Source of the DNA: Bacillus_BD sp963765265
GTDB lineage: Bacteria; Bacillota; Bacilli; Bacillales; Cytobacillaceae
Assembly: GCA_963765265.1 (NCBI GenBank)
Contig: CAVXVN010000011.1
Coordinates: forward strand, 234,726 to 298,725
Direction: 5' to 3'
DNA length: 64,000 bases
The notes under the pieces are model-generated. The model was not told the origin of the DNA. It saw nothing but the letters and a program-made list of their open reading frames with translations, and made no database searches. The position numbers were made by a program, and so were the translations under genes. How positions within the stretch are numbered: the first letter of the stretch is position 1; each line of letters starts with the position of its first letter. Below, piece by piece: positions 37,750 to 47,660 of the stretch.

Positions 37750-38835
37750 ATGTTCTGTACTTCATGTGGTGAACAAATAAAAAGTCGTTCTAAAATCTGC
37801 CCAAACTGCGGCAAAAAACAAAAAAAATTGAAAGTAATTCCATTACTATTCTTAATGAGTTTTATTAGTTTCATAGTTATTGGCACAACATTGTTTCTCT
37901 ATTTTGACCAATCAAAACAATCAATTCCGGTTTCAAAAGCTCCTTCAGAACGAACCAATAATATGGAAACAACAGAAGATGTGGAGAAGCATGGGAAAAT
38001 AGAAGATGATAAAGAGAAGTCCGAAACAATAGTGGAAGTCATACCCGAGGCTATTGCTTTGCCCGCTGAAGAAATAAAAGAAGAAGTGAAAAAAGATATT
38101 ACTGCTGTCATTGCTGAATCTCAGTCGAGAGTATTGACCATTTATACAGGTACCACTCAAGGTTCTGGATTTCTCATGAATCAGAATGGGGATATCGTCA
38201 CCAATGCTCATGTAGTCGAAGGATATGTTTCAGTTTCAGTGACCGATTCAAACGGCGTGGGTTACGATGGTCAAGTGATCGGATACTCTAACGATACGGA
38301 TATTGCTGTCATTCATGTTTCAGAATTATCTGGAAGGCAGTCGATTGAGCTTGAAACCTCTGAATATACCATGATTGGAGAAGAAGTGATTGCCCTTGGC
38401 AGCCCTCAAGGTTTAGAAAATACCGCAACATTGGGATATATCACAGGTGTGAACCGTAGTTTTAATATTGGTCAACGATCCTATGAAAACCTCTATCAAA
38501 TGTCCGCTCCTATTTCACCAGGAAGCAGTGGTGGGCCTCTTCTTTCAAAAGAAACAGGCAAGGTGATCGCCATTAATTCCGCAAAAATGTTGGGGGAAGA
38601 GGCTATTGGTTTTAGTATTCCAATCATAGATATCTATCCACTTTTACAAGGCTGGATTCAACAGCCACTGACAAAACAAGAAGTGATTAATTTATTCTAT
38701 AATGATAATGGTAACTATTATTATGAAGACCTATGGGAAAATGAAGAAGAATGGTATTTTGACGATGGAGAATATCAGGAAGAAGATACAGATACTTACT
38801 ATGATATCCCAAATGAATGGGTTGACGAATTATGA
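37750..38835 (+). CDS. Zinc-ribbon, membrane-anchored trypsin-like serine protease
   Basis: A 361-aa protein. Residues 1-25 hold a zinc ribbon (FCTSCGEQI...KICPNCGKK). Residues about 30-52 form a transmembrane helix. A charged linker (about 60-120) leads to a DegP/trypsin-like domain with His154 (NAHVV), Asp184 (NDTDIAVI) and Ser260 (SPGSSGGPLL), all triad residues present. No PDZ domain is visible. The C-terminal 50 residues are very acidic and Tyr-rich (YYYEDLWENEEEWYFDDGEY). The zinc ribbon would be cytoplasmic and the protease outside. The ATG with AGGTG seven bases ahead is preferred to the GTG three codons earlier. Confidence 0.8.
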   Translation: MFCTSCGEQIKSRSKICPNCGKKQKKLKVIPLLFLMSFISFIVIGTTLFLYFDQSKQSIPVSKAPSERTNNMETTEDVEKHGKIEDDKEKSETIVEVIPEAIALPAEEIKEEVKKDITAVIAESQSRVLTIYTGTTQGSGFLMNQNGDIVTNAHVVEGYVSVSVTDSNGVGYDGQVIGYSNDTDIAVIHVSELSGRQSIELETSEYTMIGEEVIALGSPQGLENTATLGYITGVNRSFNIGQRSYENLYQMSAPISPGSSGGPLLSKETGKVIAINSAKMLGEEAIGFSIPIIDIYPLLQGWIQQPLTKQEVINLFYNDNGNYYYEDLWENEEEWYFDDGEYQEEDTDTYYDIPNEWVDEL

Positions 38836-39058
38836 GCATATGAAGAGGGAATGTATGAGGACACATTTGAAAGAAGATACGCAGGAAGATGTTGATTCCT
38901 CCATGGAAGAGAATGTGCCTTTGGAGCCTATTCCTGAAGAGTATGAGGACAATGAAACAATAGATGAAACTCCACCCGATATACAAAAAGAACTTTTAGA
39001 AAGTGATGGGAATTATTGGGCTGAAGAGGAAACAAATGAACCTAGTGTAATACAATAG
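38836..39058 (+). other. Possible out-of-frame acidic continuation of the protease
   Basis: After the stop the same frame gives YEEGMYEDTFERR, then a shifted frame gives KEDTQEDVDSSMEENVPLEP and EEYEDNETIDETPPDI to a stop at 39058. The acid-rich composition matches the protease tail, so the true C-terminus may lie here if there are sequence errors near 38830 and 38870. It has no start signal of its own. Confidence 0.35.
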
Positions 39059-39076
39059 AAAATAGAATGTCATAAT

Positions 39077-39117
39077 GAAAAAAACCATCTTTCCATTTGA
39101 GAGAGATGGTTTTTTAA
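39077..39117. terminator. Bidirectional terminator
   Basis: AAAAAAACCATCTTTC and GAGAGATGGTTTTTTAA stem between converging genes. Confidence 0.8.
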
Positions 39118-39134
39118 CATAATAGAATGAACTT

Positions 39135-40279
39135 TTATTTTGCCAAAAAATTTTCAGTGAAATAAGGTTTGGATTCAGAATCAAACGCAACTCCAACCCC
39201 CAATGACTCAAATTGAGTTTGTAAAATATTCTCTCTATGCCCCAAAGAATTCATTAATCCTTCATGAGCAAAAATACTGCTCATCTGACCCGCCGCGAGA
39301 TTTTCACCTGCTGCATGAAACGTAATATTGTCTTCTTCCATTCGATCAAAAGGGGACAGCCCTTCGAGATTTGTATGATTAAAATAATGATTCTTTGCCA
39401 TATCGGCACTATGATCACGTGCTGTCATTTTGACTTGATCATCCCAAGTTAAAACAGAAAGTCCATGTTCAACCCTTGCAGCATTGGTTAAATCAAACAA
39501 TTGAAATTCAAAACCCTCTTTTAATTGTTGACTTACTTCTGGATAATAATCTTTCTTTTGTTGCTCTAATTCTTCACTAATTATTTGTACGGCAGTAACA
39601 GTTTGATTTTCATGCTTATCATAAAAGATGGTTATATAAGCTATTGTCAATTTGAAACATATTGAATTCATCGTTATTTCCAATTTCATAGTTCACCCAT
39701 CCTTTTTGGATCTTCGAAACAGGTTCTCCCAATTCTCTTACAACTGCTTCTTTCGTACTTTCCATACTCAATCCTTGTATCGATGAAATTAAGTTTTGAT
39801 TCGTATATAATCCAGCCACTTTATCTTCGTGATCATAGGCAACCATAAAAAAGTTACGATAGTTCTCATGATAGGCATACCAATTGACACCATATTCATT
39901 GTAGGAAGAACGTTGCGGTTCACCTACTTTTTGTTCGACATCTGACCTCAAATCTCCAAGTTCGATATTATATACAGACATCGTATGTGAAAGAGGAGCC
40001 TCTAATTCAGGTTTTTCCTCCTGTTATGGGTCGTTGTTCAGGTTGATCTTTTTGAATGGAATTTTTTGTTTGACCTAGCTCTTCAAATAGCTGATCAATA
40101 CCAACCTCTAATGTATCAAGTGTAGATACAACCTGTGGGTGGTTTAATATCAAATTGACATCCGTTTTTATATTACCTAATACGGAACCAATATTAAATT
40201 CTTTCAAATCTTTTCCGTACATAGTCCATACAAGGAAAAGAAGTAATAGGAAGATTAAAAACCTTCTAAGTCTCTTCAA
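39135..40279 (-). pseudogene. CAP (SCP/PR1) domain secreted protein with N-terminal CAP-associated domain, two frameshifts
   Basis: Joined reading gives about 380 aa. It has an N-terminal signal/anchor helix (FLIFLLLLFLVWTMYG), a CAP-associated region (LGDLRSDVEQKVGEPQRSSY; ESTKEAVVRELGEPVSKI) and a CAP domain. The CAP domain shows FDLTNAARVEHGLSVLTWDD, NHYFNHTNLEGLSPFDRM and NSLGHRENIL. This is the YlbC-like arrangement. The frame breaks near 40017 (one extra A in AAAAA; removal restores KPELEAPL) and near 39640 (one extra T; removal restores DNSYITIFYDKH). The start is a TTG with GGAGG seven bases upstream. CAP proteins are extracellular; a role in the wall or spore is possible but unproven. 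Confidence 0.7.
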
Positions 40280-40673
40280 CAATTTACCTCCAGTCTTTCT
40301 AATAAAAGAGTAGCCAATGTGCAAAAGAAAAATACTATGCAAGGCTTATTTTACTTTATCTTTACTTGCTAGTCGACACATTAAATTTATGGCCCTTTTT
40401 ACTAACAATCTATAGAACCTTCAATGCTTTTAGTTTGGATAAATGATAAATGAAAACTTTTAGTTAATGGGAATCTTCCATTTTAGTAGGAATCGTACGG
40501 AAAATACTAAAAAGATAAGCGGAATCGATCGTATACTTATTATTCAGAATATTTTAAACTAGGAATACGCTTACAAAATAAATACTAATGATTCATTCAA
40601 TACTTTAAGCGTTCATGGATCTTGAAAGATGAATAACTCATAAAATGAATGATTCGAACAGGGAGGAAAAGGA
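40280..40673. other. Upstream region of the phenol hydroxylase operon
   Basis: Nearly 400 bases without a gene. It must contain the operon promoter, but I cannot point to a convincing -35/-10 pair. No sigma-54 GG-N10-GC element was seen. It ends in GGGAGGAAAAGG ahead of the first hydroxylase gene. Confidence 0.4.
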
Positions 40674-41799
40674 ATGTCAACAAAACCTGAGTTCAAAAAA
40701 ACTCTCCGAGATCAGGCCATGGGATTATAAAACAAAGAATGAATATGAAGATGTAACAGTGAGACAACAACCATATGTTCATACGCATTACCGTCACGTT
40801 TTTGATGAAAAAAGATTTTGATATTTATGATCCACGTTATACACGGTTAAAATCTTCTGATTGGGAAGCATTCCGTGATCCTAAAAAGTTCTGGTATACA
40901 CCATATGTTAATAATAGAAAGAAAATGGCAGAAGAAGTTGAAAATGGATTCACTTATGCAGAGCAACTTGGGGTGACTAAGAATCTATCACCCGAGTGGG
41001 CAGATGCTTTAAGAGATCTTTATACACCACTCAGACATTTAGAATATGGTGAGAATGTGCAAATGCAGCACGTCATCCGTTATGCATTAGGATCAGCGAT
41101 CGAGCAATGTGCTACCTATCAAGCGTACGACAAAACTGGACGAGCTCAATGGATCTCTCAATGGGCGATGAATATGCAAGAGCATCATGGTGAGTTTCTT
41201 GCCCATGGAAAAGAGAGTTTACTAAACGAACCTGCTTTTCAACCATTGCGGCATTATGTAGAAGAGATTCTGGTGACTGATGACTGGGCAGAAGTTCTTG
41301 TAGCAGAGAATTTAACATTAGACCTACTATTAGGAAATCTTATGTATCGTGAATTTAATCAGAGAAGCAATCAAACAGGGGGATACACATTTATCCATTT
41401 TGAACTTGGTGATTGCAAAGCAATTAGATTGGCATCGTGATTGGGCATTTTCACTTTTCAAACTATTAGCAGGTGATAAAGCCGAAAGTCGTTGGGATTA
41501 TTTAAAATCTCTAGGATATGAAGATTGGGAAGGAGACTATCGTTGGGGAAGAACATTAAGTGATCCGCGAGATACTCCAGAAGAAACGCTTTCAAATGTA
41601 GAAATCATTCAAGAATGGGTGGAAAAATGGTATCCGAAGGCATTCGAAGCAGTACTTGCCTTAGCTCCATTGTTCGAAAAACATGGAATCAGCCATGGAT
41701 CTTCCAGCCACATTGAAAAAGATTGAAGAAGAAGCGATTATTCCGATTTATAAAAAATACAACATTCCATTTAAACAATACGAAATTGCACTTACCTAG
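40674..41799 (+). pseudogene. dmpL: Phenol/toluene monooxygenase hydroxylase beta subunit (DmpL-like), four frameshifts
   Basis: The reconstructed protein is about 373 aa. It begins STKPEFKKLSEIRPWDYKTK, contains DPRYTRLKSSDWEAFRDPKK, FWYTPYVNNRKKM, LRHLEYGENVQMQHVIRYAL and QWAMNMQEHHGEFLAHG, and ends PIYKKYNIPFKQYEIALT. This is the beta subunit of soluble diiron monooxygenases; it lacks the metal ligands and supports the alpha subunit. One extra base each near 40703 (A), 40820 (T), 41361 (C) and 41696 (C) breaks the frame, yet residues on either side read as good family sequence. It is first in the order beta, effector, alpha, small, reductase, matching dmpLMNOP without dmpK. Confidence 0.8.
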
Positions 41800-41817
41800 G
41801 AGAAGGGAACGATCAAA

Positions 41818-42109
41818 ATGACGATAGAACAAAAGCATATGTCGGTATGGATTTAGATACAAGTGGCGGTTCAATTGTTACGGCAATAATCGCAGCGATT
41901 CAAGAAGATAATGAAGGTGTTGTGGTCGATGACTACATGGTTTACAAAAAAGTAAAAGCACCTGGGAAGATGATATTAAAACGAGAAACCGTAGAAGAAC
42001 ATCTTGGAGCAGATTTTGATATGGATCAAGTACATATTGTGATGAGCTCTGCTTCGGCTTTATAACAGATTGGGACGAAGAGCAATTAATTATTGAGTGG
42101 GCAGAGTAG
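41818..42109 (+). pseudogene. dmpM: Monooxygenase effector/coupling protein (DmpM/MmoB type), two frameshifts
   Basis: After AGGAGAAGGGAACG the ATG opens MTIEQ, then in another frame AYVGMDLDTSGGSIVTAIIA and KMILKRETVEEHLGADFDMD, then QVHIVMSS and FITDWDEEQLIIEWAE. This is the small cofactorless regulatory protein that docks on the hydroxylase and couples electron use to oxidation (about 97 aa). One missing A near 41832 and one missing G near 42057 account for the splits. Position between beta and alpha subunits agrees with the dmp order. Confidence 0.75.
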
Positions 42110-42129
42110 ATAAGGAGGGAAATGGACAA

Positions 42130-43635
42130 ATGGCTAAATTGGGTGTGAAAGAAAAATATCATGCAATGACAAGGGACTTAATGTGGGAACCAAAAGACTT
42201 TGATATGAATAAGGTTTATCCTTTAATTGAAAAAGAAGGCATTATTCTGAAAGATCCAAGCAGATGGGAAGATCCTTTCCGTATGGCCTACAACCAATAT
42301 GTGAAGATCCAATCGGAGAAAGATGGAATTTACCATTCCGTTCGAAATGCCTTTGAAGCAAATGATGGTCATGCCAAAGTGGTCGATTCACGCTGGTATG
42401 AAGGTGTAAAAGTGTTTGCGACAGCCGTTCAGCCTGCTGAATATTCTGCCCACCGCTTGATGGCTTATGTCGGTCGGAACATTCCAATTGAAGCGATTCG
42501 CTTTGCAACCTTTAATCAGGCGATAGATGAACTGCGTCATGCTCAAATTGAAATTAAACATTATGCGCATATGAGTAAAGAAATAGATGGACTTCATAAT
42601 TTTGCCAATACGACGCAAAATCTATGGTTTAATACGGTACCAAAATCATTCTTTGATGATGCGATGACAGCAGGTCCATTTGAAGCGTTAATAGCGATTT
42701 CATTCTCATTCGAATACGTGTTTACCAATATTCTATTCTTACCATTTGCTTCATCTGCAGGTGCGGTGGGCGATGATAACTTCGCTGCTGTTGGAAAAAC
42801 AGTTCAATCAGATGAATCACGACATATGGCTTTAGGAATGTCCGCCTTAAAAATGTTGTTAGAAGAAGATGATCGCAATGTTCCGATTATTCAAGGATGG
42901 CTGGATAAGTGGTATTGGAGAGCCTATCGTATGTTCTCAGTAATTGCAACACTTGTTGACTACTACCCTCGTATTCGTCCAATTTCATGGAAGAAAGCGT
43001 TTGAAATTTATGTAGAAGAACAAGTATTTAATGGCCTATTTAAAGATTTAAGAAAATATGGGATTCGTCTACCTTTACATGCAGAAGATAGCATAAAAGA
43101 AAAAGAACACTATTCCCATTCTGTTATGCGTATTCTTGATCACTATAAACACGCAAACCTTTTTAGAGGTTTCAAATTGCAGCCAGATGATTATCAATGG
43201 CTTTCAAAAGAATATCCGGATACATTTGATCGTTATTATTCACCATACTTCCGTCGTATGGATGATCATGTCTTGGCTGGCTCAAGTCCAGGGCTTCCGT
43301 CAGTATGTACTGTATGTCAGGTTCCTGCAGAGTTTCCGGATCCGGATAATCCAACTAAAATGTGGACGCAATACAGTGAATATAACAACAAAACATATAT
43401 AACTTGTTCACCAGGCTGTAAGCATATTTTTGACCTGGAACCACAGAAATATATGCAAATCTGGTGGCCGTCAGAAGCTTATTTAAGTGGAGAATTTGGT
43501 GAAGATCCAATAGCTGGATTATTCAAATATACAGGTTTATCTCCAGAAGAAACGGGAGAACATTATTCTTCAAGAGAACATGCCCGTTGGTTGGAACACA
43601 GAGAACATTTAGGTTTAGATAAGAAATTTTTCTAA
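42130..43635 (+). CDS. dmpN: Phenol hydroxylase alpha (catalytic diiron) subunit
   Basis: An intact 501-aa protein of the DmpN/TmoA family. The two diiron motifs are DELRHAQ (Glu134, His137) and QSDESRHMALG (Glu229, His232). The first-helix Glu ligands fall near residue 100 (VQPAEYSAHRLMAY). A C-terminal Cys pair domain (CTVCQVPAEF ... YITCSPGCKHIF) of the YHS/zinc type is typical of phenol hydroxylases. The enzyme inserts one oxygen atom into phenol (or a related arene) to give catechol. Its ATG lies 12 bases after AAGGAGGG; a nearer ATG is out of frame. It is the only hydroxylase component with an unbroken reading frame. Confidence 0.9.
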   Translation: MAKLGVKEKYHAMTRDLMWEPKDFDMNKVYPLIEKEGIILKDPSRWEDPFRMAYNQYVKIQSEKDGIYHSVRNAFEANDGHAKVVDSRWYEGVKVFATAVQPAEYSAHRLMAYVGRNIPIEAIRFATFNQAIDELRHAQIEIKHYAHMSKEIDGLHNFANTTQNLWFNTVPKSFFDDAMTAGPFEALIAISFSFEYVFTNILFLPFASSAGAVGDDNFAAVGKTVQSDESRHMALGMSALKMLLEEDDRNVPIIQGWLDKWYWRAYRMFSVIATLVDYYPRIRPISWKKAFEIYVEEQVFNGLFKDLRKYGIRLPLHAEDSIKEKEHYSHSVMRILDHYKHANLFRGFKLQPDDYQWLSKEYPDTFDRYYSPYFRRMDDHVLAGSSPGLPSVCTVCQVPAEFPDPDNPTKMWTQYSEYNNKTYITCSPGCKHIFDLEPQKYMQIWWPSEAYLSGEFGEDPIAGLFKYTGLSPEETGEHYSSREHARWLEHREHLGLDKKFF

Positions 43636-43663
43636 AGAGAGAATGAAATAGGAGTGAACATAA

Positions 43664-43951
43664 ATGGCAAACTATTTGAAGCAGGAAAATCAACTCATTG
43701 TTTGGCCAGTACTTAAGAGAAGTTATGGAAAATGATTTGTTTCAAGGAAATATTGGAATTAAGAACTCATCAGGATATGACAACGAAGGAATTATTTCAA
43801 GCTTGTTTAGAGGCATGGAAGGTTAAAGCGGATGGGAAATTATAAATTAATCTTGATTCGTGCAGAAGGTCAGATTGAAATCTCCTTAGAGGGAACTGTA
43901 AAAGAAGCCGGTATTCGCAATGGAGATTTTTTAGAAATCGTTGCAGCGTAA
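43664..43951 (+). pseudogene. Small hydroxylase component at the DmpO/TmoB position, several frameshifts
   Basis: Starting after AGGAGTGAAC, the joined frames give MANY, FEAGKSTHCLAST, REVMENDLFQGNIGIK, THQDMTTKELFQACLEAWKV, YKLILIRAEGQIEISLEG and KEAGIRNGDFLEIVAA. The ending (AGIRNGDFLEIV) resembles ubiquitin-like TmoB gamma subunits, and the position between alpha and reductase is that of DmpO. About four single-base indels are required, three of which look like deletions. Which small subunit it corresponds to is uncertain, but a hydroxylase gamma role is likely from its place. Confidence 0.55.
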
Positions 43952-44105
43952 GTCGCTATGTAAGAATCATAGATTCGTTAGTACTTTTTCTCCTTCATAT
44001 AAATGAGTCTTTATGGAGGAGAAAAAGATGACGCTAAACCTTATTTACCTAGCATACAGTTGCTTTAATCGTCATTCGAAAATAAAAAAGAGGGGAGATC
44101 GAACA

Positions 44106-45136
44106 ATGAGTCAAACAAAAACAGCAGTTGAAACATATGAAATTACACTTGAACCAAGCGGAAAAGTCATTACAGTGAAGGAAGGTCAAACGATATTAGA
44201 TGCAGCCATTCGTAATGGGGTCCAAGTTGCGTACGGATGCCGTCATGGCAGTTGTTCGGCTTGTAAATGTCAAGTCCTTGACGGGGAATTTGAAATCATG
44301 GATCGTGTATCTGAATACTCATTAATGAGTTTTGAAAGAGAAGAAGGCTTTACCTTAATGTGCAGTACTTTAGTAGAAAGTGATCTAGTGATTGAAGTCG
44401 ATGAAGAAGAAACGTGATCTGCCTTTCTTTGCAGTACATGATTTTGAAGCAGAGATTGTGGAAAACAAAGCCTGTACGCATGATATTCATATGATTAAGC
44501 TGAAGTTGCAAGAACCGGAAAATATTGAGTATGCATCAGGCCAATTTTTTGAATTTGATATTCCTGGATTAGAGGATACACGTGCTTATTCTTTAGCGAA
44601 TCAATATCGTGATGGCAAGTATCTTAGAGTTTCATATCAAACGTGTTCCAGATGGTAAAGGTTCTAATTACATGTGTGACCTACAGGTAGGGGATGTTTT
44701 AACAGGATCAGGACCTTATGGAAGCATGCAGCTTACGTAATAGAGAAAAAGACATAATCTTCATTGCTGGTGGATCAGGAATGGCACCAATTAAGTCATT
44801 ATTAGAAGAAGTTATTTTCCGAATCCTTCGAAAATGAAGCTTGGTTCTTTTATGGGGCTCGTTCGAAAAAAGATTTGTATTTAGTTGAGGAATGGATGGA
44901 ACTAGCGAGACAGAATCCAAACTTCCACTTTGTTCCGGCTTTATCACAACCAGATCCTACAGGATGAATGGAAGGGAGAAGTTGGTTTTATTGCAGACGT
45001 GATTTCACGAAAATTTGAAGACATGTCCAACATGGATGCCTATCTTTGCGGCCCGCCAATTATGATTGAAACATCCTGTGATGCCCTATATAAAGGTGGA
45101 ATAAAGGGTACAAATATTTCTTATGATGAATTTTAA
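44106..45136 (+). pseudogene. dmpP: Monooxygenase reductase (DmpP-like ferredoxin-FAD protein), about five frameshifts
   Basis: The N-terminal 100 residues are a plant-type 2Fe-2S domain: AYGCRHGSCSACKCQV and LMCSTL give the four Cys ligands. Next, in shifted frames, come the FAD domain (FFEFDIPGLEDTRAYSLANQ; RAYSLAN is the flavin motif) and KRVPDGKGSNYMCDLQVGD, then the NAD(P) domain (DIIFIAGGSGMAPIKSLLEE, FFYGARSKKDLYL, DAYLCGPPIMIE). This passes electrons from NADH to the diiron centre. Extra bases near 44413, 44638, 44738, 44821 and 44963 restore a single frame when removed. AGGGGAG precedes the ATG. Full length would be about 342 aa, the normal size. Confidence 0.8.
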
Positions 45137-45194
45137 TAAAAAAGATTCGTATCATGTGAGTCTTCATTGAGATTGTTTAAGGAAGGGGATTATA

Positions 45195-46010
45195 ATGGAT
45201 AACTCTAAATATATTGATGTAAATGGTATTTCAACTCATTATCATGAAAGTGGACAAGGTGAGCCTGTTCTGTTAATTCATGGATCAGGACCAGGAGTGA
45301 CAGCTTGGGCGAATTGGAGATTAATTATTCCAAAGCTTTCAGAACACTTCCACGTGTATGCACCTGATATTGTAGGCTTTGGCTATACAGAGAGACCTGA
45401 AAATATTGAATATGGTGTTGAAACGTGGACGAATCATTTAATTAGTTTTATAGAAACCATCGGTGAAAACCGGGTTCATATTATTGGCAATTCACTTGGA
45501 GGCGCATTAGCCTTACAAATTACCAATAAAAGACCGGATTTAGTCGGAAAAATCGTTTTAATGGGAGCAGCAGCTCTGCCATTTCCAATGACTTACGGAT
45601 TAGATCAAGTATGGGGCTATGAACCAAGTGTGGAAACAATGAAAAAACTGTTAAAGATTTTCAATTATGATCAAGAATTTGCTACAGATGAATTAGCTCA
45701 ATTACGTTATGAAGCAAGCATCCAGCCGGGATTGCAGGAAGCATTCTCGAAAATGTTTGCGGAACCACGTCAAGAAAAGTTGAACAGGTTAGCATTACCA
45801 GAGGAGCAAATTAAAAAAATTGAACATCCTGTATTAATGGTTCATGGAAGAGATGATATTGTGATTCCTTATAAGGAAACAAGTTTAAGACTTCTAGAAT
45901 TGCTGCCAAATTCAGAGTTGCATATTTTTTCAAAATGTGGTCACTGGACTCAAATAGAGAAAAAAGATGAATTTGCAGAGCTTTGTGAGAATTTCTTTCT
46001 TAGAAACTAA
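45195..46010 (+). CDS. 2-hydroxymuconate-semialdehyde hydrolase (DmpD/XylF/TodF family)
   Basis: An intact 271-aa alpha/beta hydrolase. LLIHGSGPGVTAWANWR is the oxyanion loop shared by meta-cleavage-product hydrolases. Ser100 sits in GNSLGG, the acid in HGRDDIVIP and the His in KCGHWTQIE. These enzymes split the C-C bond of 2-hydroxymuconate semialdehyde to give formate and 2-hydroxypenta-2,4-dienoate. It lies directly between the monooxygenase reductase and the catechol dioxygenase, which fixes its likely substrate. GGAAGGGG precedes the ATG. Confidence 0.87.
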   Translation: MDNSKYIDVNGISTHYHESGQGEPVLLIHGSGPGVTAWANWRLIIPKLSEHFHVYAPDIVGFGYTERPENIEYGVETWTNHLISFIETIGENRVHIIGNSLGGALALQITNKRPDLVGKIVLMGAAALPFPMTYGLDQVWGYEPSVETMKKLLKIFNYDQEFATDELAQLRYEASIQPGLQEAFSKMFAEPRQEKLNRLALPEEQIKKIEHPVLMVHGRDDIVIPYKETSLRLLELLPNSELHIFSKCGHWTQIEKKDEFAELCENFFLRN

Positions 46011-46065
46011 CTAAAGTCTTCTTCATAATAAATAAATTTAAAATAAATAGCTAGGGGGAAAAATC

Positions 46066-46980
46066 ATGGCAAGAGTATTAAGAATGGGACGTGTAGAATT
46101 AAAAGTATTAGATTTAGAAAAATCTATTGAATATTATACAAAAGTGATTGGTTTAGAAGAAACAGGACGTGTGGGAAACAGTGTTTTCTTCAAAGCATGG
46201 GATGAATACGATCACCATAGTTTGATTATAACAAAATCAAATACGGCAGGACTCGCTCATATGGCTTTTAAAGTAGAAAATGCAGATGATTTAGCTTATT
46301 ACGAAAAGAAAGTGGAAGAATTCGGATGTATCACGACTCGTGTATCAAAGGGAATGAGACTAGCTGAAGGAGAAGCGGTACGTTTCATTTTACCAACAGG
46401 ACATGCTTGTGAACTGTATTATGAAATCGATCTATTAGGAACAGCAGTAGGCACTCGAAATCCTCATCCATGGCCGTTACATACACAAGGAATCGCACCG
46501 CACCGCTTGGATCACTTATTACTAACAGGCGATGATTTGAAAACGGTCACAAGATTCTTCGTTGAAGCACTGAACTTCAGACAGAGTGAGAGAGTTGTCG
46601 TTGAAGAAAATGAAGAATTAGTTGGTAGTTTCTTATTTTCGTCAAATAAGGCACATGATATTGCTTTTGTAAAAGGACCTGATGCAAAACTTCATCATGC
46701 AGCATTCCATGTGGATTCTCTTCATGATGTATTTAAAGCAGCAGATTTATTATCAATGCATGAAGTTCCAATTGAGGTGACTCCTACACGCCACGGAATT
46801 ACAAGAGGACAAACGGTTTATTTCTTTGATCCATCCGGAAATCGTAATGAAGCCTTTGCAGGAGGATATATGGCTTTCCCAGATATGCCAACGATTACAT
46901 GGGATGCTTCGAAAATTGGTCAAGGTATCTTCTACCATGCCAGAGAATTATCTGAATCCTTCAGCATTGCATTAACTTAA
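46066..46980 (+). CDS. Catechol 2,3-dioxygenase (type I extradiol)
   Basis: The intact 304-aa product consists of two vicinal-oxygen-chelate domain repeats. The iron ligands expected from XylE are visible: His150 (HRLDHLLL), His 210/211 (LHHAAFHV) and Glu262 (GNRNEAF). The family motif TVYFFDPSGNRNEAF ends the second domain. It opens the catechol ring next to the hydroxyls to give 2-hydroxymuconate semialdehyde, substrate of the hydrolase encoded just upstream. AGGGGG precedes the ATG. With the phenol hydroxylase it would complete the upper meta pathway. Confidence 0.92.
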   Translation: MARVLRMGRVELKVLDLEKSIEYYTKVIGLEETGRVGNSVFFKAWDEYDHHSLIITKSNTAGLAHMAFKVENADDLAYYEKKVEEFGCITTRVSKGMRLAEGEAVRFILPTGHACELYYEIDLLGTAVGTRNPHPWPLHTQGIAPHRLDHLLLTGDDLKTVTRFFVEALNFRQSERVVVEENEELVGSFLFSSNKAHDIAFVKGPDAKLHHAAFHVDSLHDVFKAADLLSMHEVPIEVTPTRHGITRGQTVYFFDPSGNRNEAFAGGYMAFPDMPTITWDASKIGQGIFYHARELSESFSIALT

Positions 46981-47040
46981 GTAGAAAATTGGAAGTGCTG
47001 GAACTAGACAAAAGAAAAGCAGAAGAGAGGAGAGATATGA

Positions 47041-47379
47041 ATGTATAAGATAACTCTTAAAGCAAGAGGGCAGGAGTTTGAGTATGCTTGTGGAGGAGAT
47101 GTAACACCGTTAAGAGCGGCACGTGATCAATTTATTCCGATTCCAACAGGCTGTAAGCGAGGAGGCTGCGGTATGTGTAAGGTGAAGGTGCTGAACGGTG
47201 AATACGATCAAGAATTAGTTCGTTCACACGATGCTTTATCGGATGAAGAATTGGCGAATGGCTATGCATTAGCCTGTTATATGACACCAAAAAGTGATCT
47301 TGAAATCATTACAGTAGAAGATTATGAGAAACTACAAAATAATGAATCTCAATTAGCAAAAATGGGTGAGTCGAAATAA
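47041..47379 (+). CDS. 2Fe-2S ferredoxin, XylT/DmpQ type
   Basis: The 112-aa protein has the plant-type cluster motif GCKRGGCGMCKVKVLNG plus the fourth Cys in ALACYM. Placed right after catechol 2,3-dioxygenase, it matches XylT/DmpQ, which reactivate the dioxygenase by reducing its oxidised iron. It could alternatively serve the Rieske dioxygenase 6.5 kb away, which has no ferredoxin of its own. GAGGAGAG precedes the ATG. Confidence 0.85.
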   Translation: MYKITLKARGQEFEYACGGDVTPLRAARDQFIPIPTGCKRGGCGMCKVKVLNGEYDQELVRSHDALSDEELANGYALACYMTPKSDLEIITVEDYEKLQNNESQLAKMGESK

Positions 47380-47660
47380 TCACCTTTCATGAAAATGAGA
47401 CTGTAATTTGAGATCATTCAATGCGAATCGCCTAAGGATAAACGAAAACTGTAAGGACGGGCAGATGTACAAAAAAATATTCTACAATAATTTGTTTTAA
47501 ATATTCAGAATTAATTGTATAATAAGATCGATGAGAGAATTATTAAAGGATCGAACTTTATGTTCGCTACCCTCATTGTTTGCAGTTCGTTTCATAAGTT
47601 TATTCCTTAGGCGGTGAAAGCATTGAATAAAGAAAAGATAAACATACATAATGGATAAGT

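Noticed and set aside
40280..40673. Sigma-54 promoter expected for a DmpR-like system
   Set aside because: No GG-N10-GC element seen, and the regulator lacks the AAA+ sigma-54 domain.
40674..45136. Programmed ribosomal frameshifting to explain the split hydroxylase genes
   Set aside because: Too many events at non-slippery sites, and both +1 and -1; the same pattern is seen in unrelated genes.
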